From positions 997,842 through 1,061,841 of the forward strand of contig QANU01076928.1 in the NCBI GenBank assembly GCA_003254905.1: a DNA stretch of 64,000 bases, read 5' to 3'. Both the position numbers and the translations under genes were made by a program. The notes below the pieces were generated by a model. It worked only from the letters and a program-made list of their open reading frames with translations, searched no databases and was not told where the DNA came from. Source of the DNA: Nissolia schottii (lineage: Eukaryota; Streptophyta; Magnoliopsida; Fabales; Fabaceae). Below, piece after piece: positions 11,517 through 23,375 of the stretch. Numbering within the stretch: the first letter of the stretch is position 1; each line of letters starts with the position of its first letter.

Positions 11517-13295
11517 ATGGCGTCTATCTCATCACCCTTCTCCTTCGTGTCCACCATCAACGTCTCTTCCAACACTTCATTGTATCCATTGCCTCAAAAA
11601 CAATGCAAAGCCTCAAAATACAGAAAACCAAAACACCAACACGTTCCTAGAGTGACATGCAATACCAACCATAACCAAAACCTAAACAACCCTACCACCC
11701 CAAACATTGTAGGACCTAGGAGGAACGTTCTGATTGGTCTAGGAGGACTATGCGGTGCAGCCACCTTTAGCAACCCTTTCGCCTTTGCGGCCCCCATATC
11801 CCCTCCTGACCTAACCACGTGCGGGCCACCTGACCTACCGGAGGGCGCGGCACCCACAAACTGCTGCCCTCCAACCGCCGCAAACATTATAGACTTCAAG
11901 CTTCCCTCTAACCCACCCTTGAGGGTAAGACCCGCCGCGCATTTAGTCAACGACGAATACCTGCGCAAGTACAAAAAGGCCCTCGACCTGATGAAGGCCC
12001 TCCCCTCCGACGACCCAAGAAACTTCACCCAACAGGCCAACGTCCACTGCGCCTACTGCGACGGCGCGTATCACCAAGTAGGGTTCCCAGACCTTGAGCT
12101 CCAGGTCCACAACTCCTGGCTCTTCTTCCCCTACCACCGCTGGTACCTCTACTTCTACGAGAGAATCCTCGGGAGCCTCATAAACGACCCTACCTTCGCT
12201 TTGCCGTTTTGGAACTGGGATGCACCAAACGGCATGCAGCTACCTTCCATCTACGCAGATCCCAAATCCCCCCTTTACGATCCGCTCAGGAACGGTAGCC
12301 ACCAGCCGCCGACGCTCGTCGACCTTGACTTCGACGTGAGCAACCCTGATTCAAAGGGAGAGGTGTCATCCAACCTCACCATAATGTACAGGCAGGTCGT
12401 CTCCAACGGAAAGACAGCCAGCCTATTTCTAGGTAACGCTTACCGCGCTGGGGATCAGCCAGATCCCGGCGCAGGTTCCCTAGAGAATGTCCCCCACGGT
12501 ACAGTCCATCTGTGGACCGGGGACATCAATCAACCTAACTTTGAGGACATGGGGACCTTCTATTCGGCAGCCAGAGACCCCATTTTTTACTCCCACCATT
12601 CCAACATAGACCGGCTGTGGTCTCTGTGGAAAACACTTGGGGGTAAGAGAAAGGATTTCACCGACTCTGATTGGTTGGAATCAGGGTTTTTGTTCTACGA
12701 CGAGAATAAGAACCTCGTCCGTGTCAAGGTCAAGGACTGCCTTGACACTAAAAAGCTTGGATACGTTTACCAGGACGTTGACATCCCGTGGCTGAATGCC
12801 AAGCCCACGCCCCGCAGGCCCAGGGCCCAGAAGGTGGCCCAGCGTTTCGGCCTCGTCGGCGAGGCGAAAGCCGCCGATATCTCAACACGTGTCACGTTCC
12901 CGTTGGTTCTTGACTCGGTCGTGAGTACGGTCGTGAAGAGGCCCAGGAAGAGCAGGAGCAAGAAGGAGAAGGAGGAAGAGGAGGAGGTGCTGGTGCTGGA
13001 AGGGATCGAGTTCGAGAGGAACATTCCGGTGAAGTTCGACGTGTTCATCAACGACGAGGATGATAAGGTGGTGGGTCCCACCAACACTGAGTTCGCGGGG
13101 AGCTTCGTGAACGTGCCTCACTCGCACAAGCACAAGAACAAGAAGGTCAACACTTGCTTGAGGCTTGGGTTGACTGATTTGTTGGAAGACTTGGGAGCTG
13201 AAGATGATGATAGCGTTGTGGTGACGTTGGTTCCTAGGTCAGGGAAAGGGCTTGTTAAGATTAGAGGCATCAAGATTGAGTTTTCTTCTGATTGA
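11517..13295 (+). CDS. PPO: Polyphenol oxidase (catechol oxidase), chloroplast
   Basis: An intronless 592-aa type-3 copper enzyme that oxidises o-diphenols to o-quinones with oxygen. Family members sit in the thylakoid lumen. Residues 1-91 form a bipartite leader: a Ser/Thr-rich transit peptide, then a twin-Arg lumen signal (GPRRNVLIGLGG, 66-77) ending near AFAA. The mature part has Cys102 and Cys116/117. CuA ligands are His177, His198 and His207, with Cys181 positioned for the thioether to His198. CuB ligands are His327, His331 and His361 (SHHSNIDRLW). Phe348 is at the usual gate position. A PPO1_DWL segment (DWLESGFLFYDENKN) follows at 385-399. A Lys/Glu-rich linker at 473-490 leads to the KFDV domain (PVKFDVFIND, 504-513), normally removed on activation. 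Length is typical and all ligands are present, so it should be functional. The ATG follows a TATA box by about 60 bp and no in-frame Met lies just upstream. Confidence 0.97.
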   Translation: MASISSPFSFVSTINVSSNTSLYPLPQKQCKASKYRKPKHQHVPRVTCNTNHNQNLNNPTTPNIVGPRRNVLIGLGGLCGAATFSNPFAFAAPISPPDLTTCGPPDLPEGAAPTNCCPPTAANIIDFKLPSNPPLRVRPAAHLVNDEYLRKYKKALDLMKALPSDDPRNFTQQANVHCAYCDGAYHQVGFPDLELQVHNSWLFFPYHRWYLYFYERILGSLINDPTFALPFWNWDAPNGMQLPSIYADPKSPLYDPLRNGSHQPPTLVDLDFDVSNPDSKGEVSSNLTIMYRQVVSNGKTASLFLGNAYRAGDQPDPGAGSLENVPHGTVHLWTGDINQPNFEDMGTFYSAARDPIFYSHHSNIDRLWSLWKTLGGKRKDFTDSDWLESGFLFYDENKNLVRVKVKDCLDTKKLGYVYQDVDIPWLNAKPTPRRPRAQKVAQRFGLVGEAKAADISTRVTFPLVLDSVVSTVVKRPRKSRSKKEKEEEEEVLVLEGIEFERNIPVKFDVFINDEDDKVVGPTNTEFAGSFVNVPHSHKHKNKKVNTCLRLGLTDLLEDLGAEDDDSVVVTLVPRSGKGLVKIRGIKIEFSSD

Positions 13296-13566
13296 AGAAT
13301 TTCACCCCTCCACTTTGTATATGGTACGTACGCGATATATATATATATATATATGTTAGTGATGGTGGATTCCTTGAAGGGCATCCAATGATAATGCTGG
13401 TGGCTCCGTATTTGATGATTTATATCTTGCACAATGAATTCCAGACTTTTGTACTTGTAATATCCTGTGTCCTTGTTAATAAAGAATCTTGTGATTATTA
13501 AAATGAATATTTATATTATATGGGATGATGTGTCAATTCATATGATCATATTCATCATATATTATT
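13296..13566 (+). promoter_or_regulatory. 3' flank of PPO with polyadenylation signal
   Basis: AATAAA lies at 13478-13483 in a T-rich context, about 185 bp after the stop, and is the likely poly(A) signal. A short TA microsatellite lies at about 13337-13353. Confidence 0.5.
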
Positions 13567-14471
13567 AAATGCATTCTTTGTGGTTTGTGTAAGACGTCTC
13601 TTGTTATCGTACTCGTCAGCCTATTTGATTGGTTTGAGCCTTAGATTATCGAGGAAAAAAACATTTAATAATAAATAAAATATGAGTTGATATGATATTC
13701 GGTATAAAATAATCACAAATAACAAACTCACAAAACTTAGTGTTTTGAATGTTGTATTTTTGACCTTGGGTAGAAGGTTTTGACGTATCAAAAAATAAAA
13801 AAAATTTAATAAGTAAATTTTCACATTAGCTATAAGTTTTAATTGATCTAATTAAATTATTATCTTGTTTGTCAGCAACTTTCTTTTTCAAAAGCTTGAG
13901 CTTTGATCTTATGTAGTGGTAATTGAATGGTGAGTAGTGTTACATAGTAGGATAAATTGCTACTGAAACTTGCACAATAGTAAAAGTAACCAATAATAAG
14001 CCGGGATATCATGGAAAAAAAGAGGAGAGAGAACATGGGAAGGAAAATTTTCTTCATATTAGTCAAGTTGTGCAATTTGCTTGACAAAAATTGACGGGAC
14101 AAACATCATTTCCCTTTCCTTAATGATTTTATTTATGCCCCTTTATATGTCTCATTATGCAAAAGTTCTTTTAATTAGATTTAATATTATATCAAAAATT
14201 ATATATCTCAAAATTTTAAATTATTAAATTATTAAATAAAGTCAATTAAATAATTTTATATGTCTCTTTATCTATCTTAAAAGTATTCTTAATAATTTAT
14301 TTTATTCATATATTATATTTATAAATTAAACCTTATCGAGTCTCGGTGATCTTTCCTTCCAATCTTACGGTTAAATATCTTTTTCACCTTAAAAAACATA
14401 CTAAGGGAAACACTTGTATGTGTTTGACATGTATATATATCTGTGTCTCAAAAATCTTGTAATATTATAAA

Positions 14472-14805
14472 GGGTTAATTAAGTTTTTTGTCCCTATAAT
14501 TTGGGAAAGTTTTGTTTTGGTTCCTCTATGGAGATTTTAGTCTCTGTAAAATTTGGCAATTTGATTTTGGTCCCTGTTAACGTTTGGGACCTGGCGGTGA
14601 TGAAGTGTCCGTTAGCCCCGCGCACGTGACGTGCCACGTGGACTCGCCACGTGGCATAACCCGGTTCACCCATCAGCCCATAACCCGGTTCAGACCCGAC
14701 CCGATTTTTTTTTAAAAAAAAAACCTAAATCAAATCCCTAAATCCCTAAATCCATCTTCTACCCTCATCCTCTCCACCCAACAGGCCTCTGCCCACTCTC
14801 CGTGC
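14472..14805. mobile_element. Partial Mutator-like element (one end only)
   Basis: It begins GGGTTAATTAAGTTTTTTGT and continues with the GTCCC / CACGTG / CCACGTGGCA sequence typical of the terminal arm of the complete element at 36398-37485. No matching right terminus follows. The sequence runs at about 14806 straight into the F-box relic. Its left junction follows TCTTGTAATATTATAA, where unit 2 continues instead with AAAGAATGATAG. Confidence 0.75.
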
Positions 14806-15040
14806 CGTGTGTACTTGTCGTGTGTTACAATCGGACTGCTCTCCCTCACATGCAAGAAGCAGATTGTGTTAGGGTCGGGTATGACCTCACTTTTCGTGAG
14901 GTCAAAGTGTTGGCTTTTCATCCGACTCATGGTGGTGTTGCGTTCATTCAACGTGCCCACTTGAAATTTGTTCTCAATTTGAAAATGACCCACTTTCATC
15001 CAATCGTCTATGGGAATCGTGTCTTTCAAAAGTAGGTTAG
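14806..15040 (+). pseudogene. F-box-type protein C-terminal relic (unit 1)
   Basis: It encodes RTALPHMQEADCVRVGYD, then FREVKVLAFHPTHGGVAFIQ, and ends near FHPIVYGNRVFQK. This matches the C-terminal F-box-associated relic at 29676-29976 with a few changes. The 5' part is absent, replaced by the Mutator-like fragment. The assignment to F-box proteins comes from the fuller copy in unit 2. Confidence 0.65.
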
Positions 15041-15208
15041 CATTTGATTATTGTATTTCAATATTGTATTTAGTTATGGAATTTTTGTCATGCACGAAAA
15101 TTTGAACATGTACCAAAATAAAAAATTATATATGCAAAGTAAACTCTCTAAGAATTAATAATGCAAATAGTATCATTGAAACTACGTAAGCATATTTGGT
15201 CATGTAGT

Positions 15209-16059
15209 TTCTACTACACGTACACTCTAAATCCATACACCATACATAAAACTGTATTAATATACGGTGGGGCCCCCAAATAACCGCCCGCTAACCTCTC
15301 TCTCCCACTCTCGCTCACTTGTGCGTCCCACACACGCATAGCCTTCAAACTTCCTCTTTCTTGCCTCAGAAATAAGGATTGAACATAGGAAACTCTTGTC
15401 CCTCTCTTCGATCTCTCTTCACTCTCATCAACTCTCTTCGATCTATCTTCAATACTCTGGTCTTTCTTATGCAAATTCATCGTGCTCACTGCACAAATAT
15501 GTAGCAAACGCAATCACAAATTCCTGCATGGTTTAGATGAATCACGAATTGGCAAATTGAGAAGCAATCTCCTTTTGTTCACTACATTCACATCAGTCTC
15601 AATTAATTCATGAGATTTCATGTCCTCTGATTCATGTTCACCAATATACCAAGTGTATAAAGATTGTGAACTTATTTATGTTTGAATAAAATCACAGTGT
15701 TGTACACAAGTGAGTAATGTTTGTGAATATGGTCATATAATGTTTGTGCACATCGTCATATAATGTTTGTGCACTAAAATCTAATATCATAATCTGCAAA
15801 AATACTTAACTATACATTAAGTAATATGCATATATGTAAAATTTATGCATTAGAATGTATAAAAGTGTGTGTACACATGTATGTGAACTAATTTTTATAA
15901 AGTTTGTCCATTAAAAATGTATAAAGATTGTGAACTTATTTATGTTTGAGTAAAATCACAGTGTTGTACACAAGTGCGTAATGTTAGTGCATAGGGTCAT
16001 ATAATGTTTGTGCACTAAAATCTGATATCATAATCTGCAATATTACTTAACTATACATG
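15209..16059. mobile_element. Truncated inverted-repeat element with AATGTTTGTGCA minisatellite
   Basis: The left end (TACACGTACACTCTAAATCC) and body match the complete copy at 30216-31721. The interior has many CATATAATGTTTGTGCAC units at 15700-16015. The right end is missing: the sequence jumps at about 16059 to a PPO-downstream block, so about 0.93 kb present in unit 2 is lost. Weak open frames inside it follow the repeat and resemble no protein I know. Confidence 0.65.
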
Positions 16060-16120
16060 AGGTCCCCTTCTCCCCACCCTTTCCCCAAACCCTGAAGTGT
16101 TATGTAATGTGGGTAAGCTT

Positions 16121-16352
16121 GAGGACATGGGACACTCTATTCGATTGGCAGACAAGAACCAAAAAAAAAGCTTGGATATATTTACTAGGAGGTTGACGTC
16201 CAGTGACTAAATGTCAAGCCCACGTCACGCAAGCCGGCTCGAACCCAAAAGGTGGCTCGATGTTTCACAGGTTTGTTGGCGAGGCAAAGGCTACTGAGAG
16301 CTTGACATGTGTCAGGCGCCCGTTGGTTTTGGATTCGTTTATGAGTACGGTC
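16121..16352 (+). pseudogene. PPO gene-body relic (unit 1)
   Basis: It aligns with two pieces of the intact PPO. GAGGACATGGGACACTCTAT matches the CuB region around codons 343-350. From AAGCTTGGATATATTTACTA onward it matches codons about 413-472 (KLGYVYQDVDIPW to STV). The stretch between, including the second CuB histidine and the DWL domain, is missing. Frame is lost in several places. The same relic is in unit 2 at 32063-32295. Confidence 0.85.
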
Positions 16353-17584
16353 TAGGGGGTATATTTATTAGTCCTTTTTTTCCCGCTAGTTCTAAGGAGT
16401 TATATTTATTTAGTACAAATAACATGATTTATTTTATTTAATCAAAACTGACTGACATACTAGGGGAAACACTTGAGTATGCGTTTGAAAATTAAGTTGA
16501 CATATTTTTTTTTCAAATTCTTGTGACATTATATAAAAAGAATTATAGTTTTTTTTTAATGCTAGGTGCATTAATAGTTTTTACCATTGGCATATGAACG
16601 TTCTAGCTTTTTGTGCTAGCATTAGCATACGAACTTTCTTCCTGAATAATATACTCTTCAACAATAGTCCATATCAATGGCACAAGCGTTAAAAGGCTAT
16701 GTTAGCTAATTTTCACGGGAAAAATAAAATCTCTATCATTCAACTGTTCATGTGGCGAAATTTCTTGCAACCTACGTAATCAATTTTAATATGTTTCCAC
16801 TCAAGATGAGTGCTTTCATTTCACTCTCATAGGATTCATAGCATGGAAACTATAGCATACCCCCACGGAACAAGGACCTCTTTGAGAGGAGGTTGAAAGC
16901 ACTATTAAATATTGATAAATTATCAATAGCTAAGAAAATTCTTTATGGCTCAAGAAAAATACGTGTGAATTACACGAATTTAAATTAAAATAAAAAAAGT
17001 GTTAGTGGTACATTATATCATTTTAAAAATTCTAACACTCTGCTCATAAAATATGAGATCTATTGCTTGCTTTTTTTGTCATACTTTATCTACTTTTTTT
17101 TGATTTGTTTCTTTATTTTTTGGTGTATAAATATCAATTTTTCTTAAGATAATACTGCTTCATATGATTATTCCACCTTTCTCATGGACTTTGCCCTTTC
17201 TTGATAATTATTGAACCATTTTGAGCCATAGCAAATGATGAGATGGATAGTAGATTTTACGTGTCATAGCGAAACCCTTCTCTTTTTGGTTATTATATCA
17301 TTGTTTGGTATGGTGTCTTAACTAATTAGTCATCTTATACGTGTGCATAGATTTGAATCCTTGACTAGTTAAATTGATAGATTCAGTCGAATAAAGTATC
17401 AAGCTAGGAGTAGAGAAAATATTATAACTTTGATAACTGTATAAAGAGTTTTCTAACTTTAAGTGATGAACATAAATATTATTATCCAAATATATAGTTA
17501 TGCCTTATTTTCCCCTTCATTAAACTAACTCTTTAGAATTAAGTTAATATAATTTTGACACATTATTAATACATTTTTTCTTAC

Positions 17585-17630
<46 letters not shown>

Positions 17631-17950
17631 TCAATGATTAATATATTAAGAGAAAATTACTTATAACAAGTGCAAATTAATTATTAGGCTTTTCATGTGT
17701 GTGCAGTTCCACATTTGCATCCCCTCATGGTATTAGATAAATCTTTATAATTTAGATTTGAGATATTTGTGTGTGCATGTGTTTAAGAATTTTTTTTTAA
17801 GCATACACACAAAAAATGTGATAGATCTCACATGTATATAAATATTTCTTTAATAATATTGTTAGTCTTACGATTTTTAGTGTGTGTCTAAAAAAAATTC
17901 TTAAAACATATCCTCACACAAAATATCTCTTTAAATTTAGATATATATTT
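16353..17950. other. AT-rich duplicated intergenic sequence
   Basis: No gene is visible. A TA microsatellite runs at 17586-17622. Block 16457-16880 is an older paralogue of the ends of the 13.6-14.5 and 22.5-23.5 kb segments, sharing GGGGAAACACTTG, ATGCTAGGTGCATTAA and CATAGCATGGAAACT. Confidence 0.6.
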
Positions 17951-18205
17951 TAACTTTGACTTTGCGGAATGAAATAGTATAAGGAAAACAATAGTACAGA
18001 AGTCATACAATTTGCTTATGTGTTCAACTATTAACAACGCCAAGAGTTTTATGGAATTTTGTTAAAAGTCAAGATACTATTATATGGTTTACGTTCATTT
18101 TAGAAATTTGCTTTAGGGAATCGCCAAACCACACGCAATCTCTCCTTTGTGTCACCCATTAATGTCTCTTTCCAACTCCTCCATTAATGTCACCCCAATT
18201 CCTCG
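17951..18205 (+). pseudogene. PPO promoter plus 5'-end relic (unit 1)
   Basis: It aligns with 11240-11410 upstream of PPO, including TTTACGTTCATTTTAGAAA and GCCAAACCA at 18123-18131. It then jumps to the first codons of the leader (TCTCCTTTGTGTCACCCATT, compared with SPFSFVSTINVSS of the gene). The TATA box and start codon are missing from the join. It is clearly a remnant of a second dead PPO gene. Confidence 0.8.
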
Positions 18206-21200
18206 TTAATTTCAGATTTTCTCAAAATCAATGCCATGCTCTACAGAATTATCTTACTCAAAAACTTAAATTAATAAGTAAAAACAGTTGAATGATTTAT
18301 ATATATATATATATCTAATTTATAATATCAATAATTATTTTATAAATAAGGGTCATGTTTGATTGAACTCTTGACATTTCATAATATCTTTAATACTATG
18401 TCAAGAATCAATCATCTTTCATAAAAACTTATGCTAATAGAAGTTAAGAAATAAGTTAATAGTTTTATATATATATAACCTTTTGAAGAGACATATCATT
18501 ATTAGGAAAATAAAAAAAAAGAGAGACGTATCATATGAAATTGTTTATGTTGGATATATAATATCCCTCTCATGTGAGTGAGGGAGGGGGGTAAAAAATC
18601 TGATCAACCATCTATCTCAAAAACCTATCATTTGAAGAATATTTCTCTTGAAAATTTGATAGCTGATAAATAGAAATACATGAATATGAATGATTTGTAT
18701 ACATCTTTCAACTAAAACCACAAACAAATCTTTAGGAATTTCCAATACGATCGAGCACAACAGCTAATTAAGTGAGAGTGACAACATGGTTAATTGACAA
18801 CCTAAGCACGCACATGGAACTCAAAACTTTGACCGCATAATTGAACAATGTGGCCATACGATACCATCAAGACGGACTCATATACACGCACCACTAATGT
18901 CATATGAAACCTTATACCAGAAAGTGTCATGAACCATGCATCTCTTCTCAAAATTTAAGCGGTCAATTAGAGGTATATATTACAAGATAATTAAAACTTA
19001 TTTATTTTTTTAAATCAAAAATGTGTTTTCATTTGCATTAGCTAGCAACACGTTTATTGTGCTGCGTGTAAGTTATGTAACTAAATAGTTTTTAAGGGAA
19101 AAGATTTATAGCCAATTACCATGCAAGAAATGCACGAAATAGAGTATTACATTTACACCGACGACCTTCTTTGTTTGGTTATTTTCCCAAAATAATCTCC
19201 GCTCAAAATTAGAAATCAACAATTACGAAGAGATTCATTTGAATATATGCAACCGTGCTAAATAGCATAATTCATCTTATATTGGTTAATGATACAATCA
19301 AAATAATCTTTATAATAACTTGTGTGACCCTTATGTGTTAAGTAAGTTCGCGCTATTCTTGGATTTTAACATTGAACAAAAGTTTTTAAATAGTTGAATG
19401 TAAGTATAATATGCTCATTTTCTTGCGAATAATAAAAAGAAAACTATATATATTCGTTCCCGGTGAATAACAACATCAACGGATACACATCCTTACTTTT
19501 GAAAAAATAAATACTAACGGATACGCATTTGAATGTTCCCCTAAAGTTGAAAATTTCGTTAGAATAAGTTAGTCCTTGCGGCCAATTTTCTACTTTTATG
19601 ATGACAAGGCACGTGCGAGAGAAATAAAGCAAATTGGTTGTACATCCTATTCTAAGCTATCTTTGATTTTTTTTTTCTCTCTCAAGATATATGTCCAAGC
19701 CATTGATACTTGGTTAAGAAACGAGAAATTATTTACCGCTTCATCTCGTCTCTCATGATTAAGCTCTTTGATTAACATAAATAGATTTTTTTATTTTATT
19801 TTATTTTATTGAAACAAGTAATTTACTTATGTAGAAAACCATAATAAAAAAAAAAGTTAAATTGGAAGGACAAAAAGATAAAGAACATTTTGTATTAGAT
19901 TAGGTGGTTTTCATAATTTTTTTATAGAGTTTGAACTTTTAAAATATTATAATACTATTATTTTAAGGTTTTTTTTAAGTTGTTTATGATAGTATCTCTC
20001 TAATTGACATATTTAATTGGTTAGTGCATTCTCATTATCTTCTTCATTTTCATATTCAACAAACTTCCCATAACTCTGGCGAGCCTAGCCATCTCACATG
20101 CAAGAGAGGGCTGAAGTGGAGCTATGAACTCGAGTAAAAGGGGAATATTATGAAGTTTATGTACTAAACATAAAATTGTAAGGGGCATAGTGAAAAAAAA
20201 AACTTAATAATAAACATCTAATTCTATTATCATTAGGGTAGGTCAATGATCAACGAATGAGGTGAATATCACCAAAACGAATAGAGAAATGACCGATGTA
20301 ATTTCATTGAACATCATGAGAAGACAATGTACTTTATTAATTTTTAATGCCCTAAATATTTATTTTTATCACTATACATGCGAAATTTATTTTTTTTAAT
20401 TTGTAATAAAATAAGCATTTTTTTATAAAATTATAATCATTATGCAAAAAAGTCTAATGAAATAATTTATATACTATAAAATTTATACAAGAATCTTTTG
20501 AAATTTAAGATGCTTGAAGGTGGTTTGGATGTTTGGATCCCTTAAATCGGTCTAGTGGAGCACTTTTTAAAAAAAAAATTTTAAAAGTTTGTTCATTAAA
20601 TTTTTTTAAACAAATTTTTAATGAGGTTCTTTCCTTTCATACCAAACATTGTTAAGTCTCGCTGGATCAGAGTAGAGTTCCATGTGATGTATGAATTTGT
20701 TCGCTTTTAGATGTTTTATTGGCATGCCATACACTTAATTACTAAAAAAATTATAAAATAATTTTACACTATCAACTAATAAAAACTTAAAAAATTATCA
20801 AATGATTGAGTAACTATTCATTGTAATAACTACCGATCATGACTTAACAATTTATTAAACATATTGTTAATACATAAAAATTAAATTAATGATCCACTTT
20901 AGAGGATTGTTGCATAAAAAATGTTTTGAAGATTAATTTCTATAAAGTTATCCTTTAAAGTAATTTAGATTTTTTTAAGTGACAATCTCACTTTAAAGTG
21001 AGATTCTTTATCATCAAATTAATAAAATTAAGAGTGAAAACTCCAAATATTGATATGATATAAAGAAAAACTTCAACTTTGAGTAGTACACAAGTTAATA
21101 AATATATATATATATATATAGTAGTACATAAGTACGACACTAACAAGAAAGAAGATCCAACTACAATAGTAGACAGGTACTAATAAATATTTCAGCCAAA

Positions 21201-21424
21201 TGAAAAAGAAAACATAATGACAATATTGCATATTAATGTTATTTTCAGATAGCATGAAAAATAATAACATTGTTCACCTTCTGTAATCAATAAAAAATTA
21301 CATTATTATTTTAGCTTAACTGAAGAGCAGGCTAATTAGGGTTGTGAATATAACACATACCGTGATTAGAATGATCCTGGCGCTAGCAATATTGTTCTTG
21401 GTCCCGTCCGTATTACCTTAAATT
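18206..21424. other. AT-rich duplicated intergenic sequence
   Basis: No gene is recognised. It is collinear with 34171-38526 of unit 2 apart from insertions there. 20359-20367 (TTTATTTTT) is the single, uninterrupted copy of the target site occupied in unit 2 by a Mutator-like element. A small palindrome (AATCTCACTTTAAAGTGAGATT) lies near 20984. Confidence 0.6.
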
Positions 21425-21463
21425 CAGCCTAACAGTGAGAACATGGGGGGCCTCTATTCTACT
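21425..21463 (+). pseudogene. Short PPO copper-B relic (unit 1)
   Basis: The frame reads QPNSENMGGLYS, against QPNFEDMGTFYS at residues 339-350 of the intact PPO. DNA matches too (CCTAAC...GAGAACATGGGG...TCTATTCT). Only about 40 bp are alignable, but the match is in frame and repeated in unit 2, which supports a true relic. Confidence 0.5.
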
Positions 21464-22079
21464 ATATGTGTTGGCAGACATTATTGGGTCTGGGTCTGGG
21501 CCTGGGCTGGGCCTGGCTCAGACAGAAAACGCTGGATGGCGCTAAATAGAGGTTACCCATGCCCTCAGAGTTAGGAGAGATTGTATAATGCTACTGAGAA
21601 AGAAATAAAGGTTGTGGTTTCTTGGGTCTGGACGCTACTACTTCATTGATATAGAACCTGTGTGCTAAGGCTTAAAGCATGTACTAGTGGTACTAGTACT
21701 AGTACTACACAGGTACTGCATTGCATTAGTTGGTTACAGTACAATGGTAGTACGTCCGAACATTATCGTAACAATCAATCACTATCCTTCATTGTTAATT
21801 GTGCTACTACATAAAATGTCTTGTTGGGTAGATGGGACATTTTATTTATTTTTTTAAGAAAATATAACAATTGTACACGCATTTTTGGATATTCAGTTAG
21901 ACACCGCACTTTAAAAAATATGCCGCAAAAAATGAACTAGTAGTAATTTTAAATTAGTCTTTTTAAAATTTTAAATCGATTAAATTAGTCATTTAAAAAA
22001 ATTGATTAAATTGATTCCTCTACAGTTTTATATGTGCTAAATTGGTTTCCGTCAAATTCAAAAGCGAGACTTTCTTAAT

Positions 22080-22257
22080 GGTGTGAATTTGTAATCCAAA
22101 GAGAGCCAAGGTGAAAGTGAAAGAGGAAGGTTTATAGATACAACTTTGCCCCTCTCCTATGTTTGATGTTGTGGATTTTGTTGAAGTTGTTTGAGGCTTT
22201 TAGTTTAGTGTTTTATTGCTTGGTGTCTTCATCACCATTCACAATGCTAGTTCATGA
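22080..22257. repeat. Segment shared with 39180-39350 and 45355-45510
   Basis: It contains GAGAGCCAAGGTGAAAGTG, AGAGGAAGGTTTATA, GATGTTGTGGATTTTGTTG and CAATGCTAGTTCAT. The same order occurs at the end of unit 2 and upstream of the At4g04980-like gene. Confidence 0.75.
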
Positions 22258-22477
22258 TGTTAATGATGGTAAATTGTAGATATTTGATTTGATTTGTAAT
22301 TGATTGTAATTTATTTTTGGCCGTTGAGTTTTGGCCGTTAAGTTTTCAGCCTATAAATAGGCTCACTATCTATTGTGAATTGACAACTAAATATATACAA
22401 TCGTACTTTTTTTGTTTTCTATATTTCTCCTATATTTTTCTGTGCCCCATTTATCTGTTTCTCCACGATGTTTAACA
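22258..22477. mobile_element. Solo LTR fossil, truncated at the duplication junction
   Basis: It begins TGTTAATGAT, has a CTATAAATAGGCTCACT promoter-like core and stops at GATGTTTAACA, where unit 2 begins. The left flank CATGA equals the 5-bp sequence that follows the complete copy in unit 2. Family is probably Ty1-type. No coding parts are present. It predates the duplication. Confidence 0.65.
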
Positions 22478-23375
22478 AAATGCATTCTTTGTGGTTTGTG
22501 TAAGACATCTCTTGTTATCGTACTCGTTAGCCTATTTGATTGGTTTGAGCCTTAGATTATTGAGGAAAAACCATTTAATAATAAATAAAATATAAGTTTG
22601 ATATGATATTCGGTATAAAATAATCACAAATAACAAACTCATAAAACTTAGTGTTTTGAATGTTGCATTTTTGACCTTGGGTAGAAGGTTTTGATGTATC
22701 AAAAAATAAAAAAAAAATTTAATAAGTAAATTTTCACATTAGCTATAAGTTTTAATTGGTCTAAATTATTATCTTGTCAGCAACTTTCTTTTTCAAACGC
22801 TTGAGTTTTGATCTTATGCAGTGGTAATTGAATGGTGAGTAGTGTTACATAGTAGGATAAATTGCTACTGAAACTTGCACAATAGTAAAAGTAACCAATA
22901 ATAAGCCGGGATATCATGGAAAAAAAGAGGAGAGAGAACATGGGAAGGAAAATTTTCTTCATATTAGTCAAGTTGTGCAATTTGCTCGACAAAAATTGTC
23001 GGGACAAACACCGTTTCCCTTTCCTTAATGATTTTATTTATGTCCCTTTATATCTCATTATGCAAAAGTTCTTTTAATTAGATTTGATATTATATAAAAA
23101 ATTATATATCTCAAAAGCTTAAATTATTAAATAAAGTCAATTAAATAATTTTATAGGTCTCTTTATCTATATTAAAAGTATTCTTAATGATTTATTTTAT
23201 TCATATATTATATTTATAAATTAAATCTTATCGAGTCTCGGTGATCTTTCCTTCCATTCTTACGGTTAAATATCTTTTTCATCTTAAAAAACATACGAGG
23301 GGAAACACTTGTACGTATTAGACATGTATATATATATCTGTGTCTCCAAAAATCTTGTAATATTATAAAAAAGAA

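Larger units (their letters stand above)
13567..22477. repeat. Segmental tandem duplication, unit 1
   Basis: The unit starts AAATGCATTCTTTGTGG and runs to an LTR remnant. Unit 2 starts with the same sequence at 22478, directly after the truncated LTR. Collinear blocks include 13567-14471 with 22478-23375, 14815-16059 with 29762-31065, and 16060-22477 with 31998-39548. In the block 13866-14110 I count about seven substitutions over some 245 bp against unit 2, so it looks fairly recent. Unit 1 lacks about 2 kb (spacer plus 5' part of the F-box relic) and about 0.93 kb (31066-31995 of unit 2). Confidence 0.92.

Noticed and set aside
13872-14102. 76-aa frame nearly identical at 22777-23007 on the minus strand
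   Set aside because: Its conservation is explained by the recent segmental duplication, with no codon-biased pattern or recognisable protein.
15214-15513. Frame of ~99 aa, similar at 30259-30531
   Set aside because: It lies inside the minisatellite-type element. Similarity comes from the duplication and copies differ by indels.
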